Below are positions 58,812-64,000 of a stretch of DNA of 64,000 nucleotides, piece after piece (positions within the stretch are counted from its first letter, which is position 1; each line of letters opens with the position of its first letter). Under the pieces are notes generated by a model. The model was not told the DNA's origin, made no database searches, and saw only the letters and a program-made list of their open reading frames with translations. The position numbers and the translations under genes were made by a program. Source of the stretch: Cristatella mucedo (taxonomy: Eukaryota; Bryozoa; Phylactolaemata; Cristatellidae); contig WPIO01000090.1 in assembly GCA_009760855.2 (NCBI GenBank), positions 977,001 to 1,041,000 of the forward strand, written 5' to 3'.

Positions 58812-58945
58812 CGCGCCTCATTATGGCGGCTCGCCCTAACTCGGCGCCTCATTATGGGGGCTCGCACTAACTCGGGCGCCTCATTATGGTGGTTTGCCCT
58901 AACTCGGCCGCCTCATTATGGCGGCTCGCCCTGACTCAGGCACCT
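58812..58945. repeat. 31-32-bp minisatellite, four units
   Basis: GCCTCATTATGG starts at 58815, 58846, 58878 and 58910. Each unit continues with GGCTCGCCCTAACTCGG or a close variant. Confidence 0.92.
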
Positions 58946-59494
58946 CTTGCGAGCCAGTCTCGGCGCCTTTCGACCGGGGGATCGCCAAATAGAGCCTATC
59001 CCTTTCGGATTGAGTTCCCGCTTCAACGGGTGATTTCTTTGAAAATTGCGCAGCAGCTCGTCGGCCGACGGGGCTTAGTTGCTCACCTCTACTGCTCAAA
59101 ATGAGGTCTGCTGCTTTTTTTTGAATCATCGAAGAATCTTAAAAACCCTAGTGCGACGTTTTACGAAACCGGAGGTCCACGTCAGTCGGTCAAGCAGCTT
59201 CATTTTTCCAGCGACAGAAGAGACTTCGCAACTACAAACCTGCTCGTACGAGGCAGTAAAATATTATCTGCAGCAAGAACTCGAACCCACGAACGGACTT
59301 GGGAAGCTCGAGGTCATAGTTCGAGGTCATAGCTTCTGGGCTACGACCCGGAAAGGGCCCCTTTCGAGCCCCTTTTGTTAAGCGCCCCTTTCGAGCGCTC
59401 CAGCTTCTCCGAGTCGGTGGCTGGAGCGCTTACGAAAGCCTATTTCAGGCCGTACGTCTGCTGAAACGCTTTATTGCCGACATCCTTGGTCGCA

Positions 59495-59770
59495 GTCCAG
59501 TTTTAAGGTGCTCGCTCTCCGCGAGACAAGTCGTGGGTTCGGGTCCTGCAGCGGGCGATTCTTAATTGCACACTGCAAGGGGCAGCGACGGAAGTTCAGG
59601 TTCTTCTGCCGCTACACTAACCTGGCTATTAAATTGGCTTTACTTTTACTTGTGTACAAACTGCATCTCAGGCATGGTCTAAAGCCGGGACCGCGATGAG
59701 TCGCCCAATAATGTCTAAAAAGAGGCTGAGTCATCTTAGGGTGCTATATAAAATGTATTATAACTATTAA
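59495..59770 (+). mobile_element. tRNA-derived SINE, family B, longest copy
   Basis: AAGGTGCTCGCTCTCCGCGA and box B GTGGGTTCGGGTCCTGC are followed by a 200-base body and a LINE-like end (CTAAAAAGAGGCTGAGTCATC, TAGGGTGCTATATAAAATG). The end resembles the family 1 tail, suggesting that this SINE also uses the LINE machinery. Confidence 0.6.
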
Positions 59771-60785
59771 TTATACAAATATATATATATATAATATTAT
59801 TATATATACTATAAAAATAGTGTATTATTATATTATAATATATAATTAATTAATCAATGATATCTATAGTTATAATTATTATGATCAGCAAATTCAGCAT
59901 TCGTATCTCATAGATTGTTTCTAGAACAATACTGCTACCTTGGGGAAAAAGCAACAAATTATCTATTAACCTGGAGGTCTCTTGTGGTTCGACTGTGACA
60001 GTGGATTCCTGGCAATCATGGATTTTAAGGTAGCAAATGTTTTGGAAATAAAGTTGACCCCTGCAAGCAATCACAACCCCGTGCCGGTACGTGCAACCGT
60101 ATTTCAAACGCAAGATTACATTTCATATTTACGTAATACTCCGTTATTTTGAGCATCACTAGCAGTAAGTGCAATAGGTCTAGCTAGAAAGAAATGCGTC
60201 AAATTTTAGCAAGCTATTTGAGAACGCAAGTGGTAGCCGCATAACGGGAATTGGTATTGCCAGTAACCTCCGGTCCTAACCGTTCTAGGTAGAAGTTACA
60301 ACCCTGAAAGGTTTCTCGTTACGAATTAGTCACTGTTGGGATACTAAGTTGGTTTTGAAATCTTTCTTCCCAGACCCTTACGCCACAGCGCCACAATGCA
60401 CGCAGGCGGCGAAAGTTAAAAAAAAACAGAAGTTCGATCCTCTCGTACACGGAGAGTTCGAGCGCTCTTCGTCTGCTCGAGCGCCTTCCCGCTTCGAAAA
60501 GACGCTTTAATGCCAGTCCGTTTTTGGCAAACGACGAAGGCTGCGAAGGCTCGAGTGCGCGCGCGGGAGCGAGGAAGGATCTCGTCGCTCGCAAGGTCGC
60601 ACAAGGTCGCCACCGTAGCCAACGATCGCCAATCAAAGCGCTCCGCCGCGGAGCGACGGAGCGACGTCTGCTGCGACGCACGCTCGGCCGGTTGCTGGCT
60701 GCGCCCAGTAGCCGCTCAAGCTGCTGTAAGAGCGAGCTGAAAGTCTCGGCAGGTCTCAATGAGGGCACGACGACACGTTGAATAC

Positions 60786-61089
60786 CTGGCTGCTTCGTGG
60801 ATAGGAAGGCGGATGACTGCCGGTCGCGGATGCTCAATCGCTATCTCGACGGGACATTCCGGCGTAGGCGGGCATGCGCCCAGCTGCTCCAGGTCACCTG
60901 ACCCACAGCGGCCACTGTGCGAGCATGACCTCCAGCGATTCCGTCTGCCGCCTGTGCCGCATGTGACGCTGCACTGCGTCCACGCACCCCACGTCATCCA
61001 TTGCGGGCACGGAGGCATGCCTAGTTTGGAAATACAATTAAGCGTGAGAGCGCCTTCACACTCCTTTGCCGTTGGAGTAAAGGTCACTA
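60786..61089 (-). CDS. Receptor exon: TSP1 repeat 2
   Basis: The acceptor GCGTTTCCTTCCAG (ending 61090) and donor AG then GTATTC (60785) enclose about 100 codons: VTFTPTAKECEGALTLNC, probably completing repeat 1, then PCPQWMTWGAWTQCSVTCGT, RWRSCSHSGRCGSG and LGACPPTPECP, a full repeat with CSVTC. A basic linker ending HEAA follows. The open frame continues past the donor into CpG-rich intron (60410-60780), which is not counted as coding. Confidence 0.9.
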
Positions 61090-61195
61090 CTGGAAGGAAA
61101 CGCGAAAAACACTTTCGCTGATCGACAATTGTTGAGGTCGTTCGTTTTGTTAAGCACTGTCTTAAAGCTAGGCTGATATGGTCCTCCGGTCATTC

Positions 61196-61241
<46 letters not shown>

Positions 61242-61286
61242 GATATATATATATATATGATATATATATATATATATATATATATG
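61196..61286. repeat. (AT)n microsatellite
   Basis: Two long TATATA tracts are separated by CATGA. Confidence 0.97.
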
Positions 61287-61676
61287 CCAGGCAGGACGGA
61301 GCTCCTCCAGCCGGAAGGTACGATAGTGCGTTCTAATATTGTAATAAATACATATACAATGTATATTTATATTTTTATATACGAAGCTGCTAACACATTG
61401 TGCACATCTAAAGGATTTGTGTGGTGGCAGGTGCATGCAAATAAATTGGGCTAGTATCCCGTGTGTCTCAATCTGGCAATGGGAGATTCAAGAAGCAATA
61501 ACGCCGCAAAAGATGCATTTGCATGGCAGTACGTAGTGATGAAATCCTTAGCGTTACCTTATACCTTCATGCATTTGGAAGTAACTAAATATCGGCCTCG
61601 CAACCTTCGTTGTATTCAAATTTGAATTAACACGCGCGAGCAATGGAATCTGTATCACAGCTCAGCCTGGATTAAT

Positions 61677-62668
61677 TGTATGACACACGGGAACTTCCCG
61701 CTTGGCCGAAAAACACGCCACTGTCCTCTAGCAGCGAGGGTGCAGCAGCAGCTGCGGTAGGATCGTGAGTCGGTCTGAGTGACGTCGGCTAGCCTGTCCA
61801 CCCTATCGTCCCGACAACGCATTTAAGAAGGGGGCGACGCTCGCTCAATGTCATTGCCGTCGCCGCCGCCATTAGTTCGACAGTCGCTAGACTCGTTTCT
61901 GTTAGAACGAGCGAGTTGAGCGGGCTTTCACATCAGCCTTCGACGGCCACGAGGCAGCGGTGCGAGCGGGCGTCGGAGGGGGGCGTTCGGTGAACGCCGC
62001 CGAATGCGTTCGTATAGCCCCCGCGACTAGCACTTTTGTGTTCGTGCGAGCGCTTGTTCGTGCACGGTCCCGGCGTAGAGACTTGGCACAGCGACGTTAG
62101 GTGGTACGAGGTAGTAGAGGTATTATTAGGGCTACCCGTCTCCTAAGCGGAGGCGGAGGGAGGAATCGTTTCTATTTAGCCAAGCAGCCCTCGGTTGACC
62201 TGCCTTCGTGTATTGCTAAAGCGGAATGCAGGAGTTAGATTCCGGTGTGTACCTGCCTTCGAGAGAGGTGAAAGCGCTATCCTAGCTCTATGGACAAGAG
62301 CTGGGATCTAACGGCGAAGCGACCATAGAGGTAACAAGGGCTTCCGTAGAAGCCTCTTCGCGCCTAAACCGACGTCGCTAACCGCTTATGTACTTTGTTG
62401 TTCGGACTCTCCGTCCTTTACGCGTGTCGCCCCTAGCATGGACGCCGGCGATCTAATTACGGGGAGGTAAGTTTTTATACACGACGCGCTTGTCTCGGCG
62501 AGAGCTTTCGAGGTGTGTGGAGATAAAACTGAACAAGGCGCACAGCGACATCGTGCGCTTGTGAATAAAGTGAAGTGAATCGATACGCATGCGTGCATCT
62601 CGGTTCAGGTCACACTGCGACCACATCCAGAGCAAACTGAGAAACCACGACCACATCCTGAGCAACGT
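61677..62668 (+). mobile_element. Possible solo LTR
   Basis: About 990 bases of CpG-rich DNA unlike the flanks contain a TATA-like CATTTAAGA (61820) and, 740 bases on, AATAAA (62564) followed by about 100 bases, the U3-R-U5 layout of an LTR. TTAATTG occurs on both sides (61672-61678 and 62669-62675) and could be the target duplication. The block starts TGTATGAC if part of that repeat is counted, but it does not end in CA. No gag or pol is seen. An alternative is a promoter/CpG island inside the receptor intron. Confidence 0.35.
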
Positions 62669-62849
62669 TTAATTGGCTCGAGCCAGAAACACTGTGAGCG
62701 AGGCTACCTGTTTAGTGCGCGTGGCGCAAGTAATCGAATTCGGCAGTTGGCTACGTCACTTGATTTGCGGCGGGAAATGTTATAAATCTCTCGAACGTAA
62801 TAAAATAAATATTAGCTCATTTGGAAGACTCATTTTTAGAGCAGCAGAA

Positions 62850-62965
62850 TAGCCTTAACGGCTATCACCGCCGCTTGCTTTGGGCGGCACACGATCTCCC
62901 GTCTCTGGATTCGAACCCACGACCTAGGTCGCGACTAGCAAGCACCTGACCTCATCGGCTTAACA
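62850..62965 (-). mobile_element. tRNA-derived SINE, family B
   Basis: On the minus strand TAGCCGATGAGGTCAGGTGC (box A region) and box B GTGGGTTCGAATCC are followed by GATAGCCGTTAAGGCT. The B box is a perfect consensus. The acceptor and D-arm pairing of a working tRNA are lacking. Confidence 0.7.
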
Positions 62966-63095
62966 CCTGAGTACCTGACCTCCTGACCTGTCGTGGTCCT
63001 CGACGTAGCCCCGGCACAGGCGGCGAGTCTGCAGCAGCAGCAGCCTTGCGCAGTGCGAGGCTGCTCCAGTCGGCCGACTCAAAGGCGTCGCTTAC

Positions 63096-63583
63096 CGTGG
63101 CACGCCTTGGTCTCGGCGCTGCCGCCGTTGCAGCCGCTCTTTTCCTTGCGCATGCAGACCCGACGACGAGCCACGTAGCCCTCCGCGCCGCAGCTCGCCG
63201 TGCAGAAGCTCCACTCGCCCCACTCGGACCAGACGTTCACGCGGCTGACGATCACGTGCTGCACATCCGCCGCCGCCGCTCCCAGCAGCCGCCGCCGCTC
63301 CGGCGGCGGCGGCGGCGCGGCGGCTCGCGCCTCCTGAGCCTCGCCGCTCTCGAGCGAATCGTCGTCGCGACTCGCCTCGGCGTCGGCGGAGGAGGCAGCG
63401 GCGGCGGCGGCGGCATCGTCGAGCTCCCTATCGCGTTCGCTCGTCGACGCGTCGAGAATTCGCGGCCGCACTATTTCTGCGGTGCCTGGAGAAGGGACTT
63501 CCACGTTGTACTCGCCTCCTGCAAGGTCGCCGACGTTGACGTGCACTTCCGGGCGGCTCTTTTTTAGATACGTCTCGGCGAAT
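63096..63583 (-). CDS. Receptor exon: spacer and TSP1 repeat 1
   Basis: The acceptor TCGATTTATAG (ending 63584) and donor G then GTAAGC (63095) enclose 162 codons. It begins FAETYLKKSRPEVHVNVGDL, which may end an upstream folded region. Then comes a low-complexity stretch with a run of seven Ala, many Asp/Glu/Ser and six Pro. Last is VNVWSEWGEWSFCTASCGAE with RRRVCMRKEKSGCNG and ETKACH, the first TSP1 repeat. The sixth Cys must come from the next exon, 11 residues further on, an unusual spacing. GCGGCG-rich DNA encodes the Ala run. Confidence 0.88.
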
Positions 63584-63806
63584 CTATAAATCGAAATAAA
63601 CCGGAAATGCAAAGTGAACAAAAGGAGCCCTGAAATCAAATAGGGTCGAATTGGTCGAATAAGGTCAAATTGGTCCCTCCGTTGCAAGATGCATATTTTT
63701 GCTGGGCGAGAAGTTGCCTGCATGCAGTTTGCACGGGAGAATCATTCGATCGCCTTACGGTCGTCCGAAGGGCCACAACGGGCCCTCGGAGGAGGAGGCA
63801 CTTTGT

Positions 63807-63861
63807 GCACACCCGCTGCCACGCGTTTTGCAGCGGGTGTGCGAAAAACGCGTGGCAGCGG
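63807..63861. repeat. Two interleaved perfect inverted repeats
   Basis: Arms 63807-63819 and 63830-63842 (GCACACCCGCTGC and its complement, 13 bp) interleave with arms 63813-63829 and 63845-63861 (17 bp, containing CTGCCACGCGTTTT). The two hairpins overlap and cannot form together. They lie in the 351-base intron between exons 63935 and 63583. Confidence 0.9.
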
Positions 63862-63934
63862 CGGCGGCGGCGGCACGCACTGCCGCAGCGTCCACTTCGC
63901 GGGAGCGGCATCGAGTCTTCCTCATCGCGCGTAC

Positions 63935-64000
63935 TCAAACAGAGAATCGTAGAGCTTGTGCGCGTCCTCGCTGTCCTTGTTGTTTGACTTGGCCATGGCA
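63935..64000 (-). CDS. Receptor, most upstream visible exon (partial)
   Basis: The minus strand reads MAKSNNKDSEDAHKLYDSLF then GA before a GTACGC donor (63934). GA plus the A that opens exon 63583 gives Glu, joining to FAETYL in phase. The ATG at 63996 has a good context (TGCCATGG), but what follows is not a signal peptide. It is therefore either an internal Met or the frame continues beyond the window edge. Confidence 0.5.
   Translation of the reverse strand, partial: CHGQVKQQGQRGRAQALRFSV

Larger units (their letters stand above)
26168..64000 (-). other. Large gene for a TSP1-Ig-EGF single-pass receptor, 5'-partial
   Basis: Phase-matched minus-strand exons are 64000-63935, 63583-63096, 61089-60786, 55811-55597, 53724-53542, 53356-53162, 51820-51679, 47674-47556, 42351-42199, 41634-41455, 40859-40730 and 38444-38335. 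Probable tail exons are 36531-36371, 30904-30730 and 26644-26168. The predicted product, about 1030 aa in the window, has a low-complexity spacer, five TSP1 repeats, one Ig domain, one EGF domain, an unrecognised juxtamembrane region, one transmembrane helix and a long polar cytoplasmic tail. By family knowledge TSP1, Ig and EGF modules bind glycosaminoglycans and protein ligands, so a guidance, adhesion or matrix receptor is likely. UNC5 (Ig-Ig-TSP1-TSP1), papilin, hemicentin and TSP1-bearing adhesion GPCRs share modules but not this order. The signal peptide must lie outside the window. Confidence 0.85.

Noticed and set aside
60319-60785. Continuation of the TSP1 repeat 2 open frame past 60786
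   Set aside because: A GTATTC donor at 60785 gives the exact phase of the next TSP1 exon. The sequence beyond is CpG-rich low-complexity intron without domain similarity.
62850-62965. A tRNA gene (perfect GGTTCGAATCC B box)
   Set aside because: No acceptor stem, D arm or anticodon arm can be paired around it, and diverged copies exist at 45965 and 54425, so it is a SINE.

Overview
This 64 kb window is metazoan nuclear DNA, most likely from an invertebrate with an intron-rich, repeat-rich genome. The evidence is short exons (about 70-490 bp) with GT-AG (once GC-AG) junctions, kilobase introns, long (AT)n, (GT)n and (GA)n microsatellites, scattered CpG-rich islands, and many decayed CR1/L2-like LINE fragments and tRNA-derived SINEs. 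The sequence alone does not fix the phylum. There are no operons, CRISPR arrays or prokaryotic features. Most long ORFs are microsatellite translations or shadows of GC-rich DNA.

Three loci stand out. (1) On the left, minus strand (about 570-4200), lies a decayed SMYD4-like gene. MYND-finger and SET-domain sequence is recognisable (GLYPVI and HSCxPN motifs), but it is broken by stops and frame changes. (2) On the plus strand (8860-20326), eight exons assemble in perfect phase into a complete 254-aa phosphomannomutase (PMM1/PMM2 family) with the DxDGT catalytic motif. Its first intron uses a GC donor. (3) On the minus strand, from the right edge down to about 26.2 kb, is a very large gene for a single-pass membrane receptor. 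Its exons, joined in phase, encode in order: an N-terminal segment that continues outside the window, a low-complexity spacer, five thrombospondin type 1 (TSP1) repeats, one Ig domain split over two exons, one EGF domain, an unrecognised juxtamembrane exon, a transmembrane helix, and a polar Ser-rich cytoplasmic tail. I do not recognise this domain order in a named family; it is the most interesting item here. PMM and the receptor are convergent.

Between and inside the genes lie two LINE families and two tRNA-SINE families. LINE family 1 and SINE family A share the same 3' hairpin tail, which implies the SINE is mobilised by the LINE. There is a clear nested LINE-in-LINE insertion at 48192-49377, a diverged tandem array of about 177-bp units (22980-24300), 37-bp and 32-bp minisatellites, a GC-rich ~150-bp tandem repeat, a possible solo LTR (61677-62668), and a pair of interleaved perfect inverted repeats in the first visible intron of the receptor gene (63807-63861).
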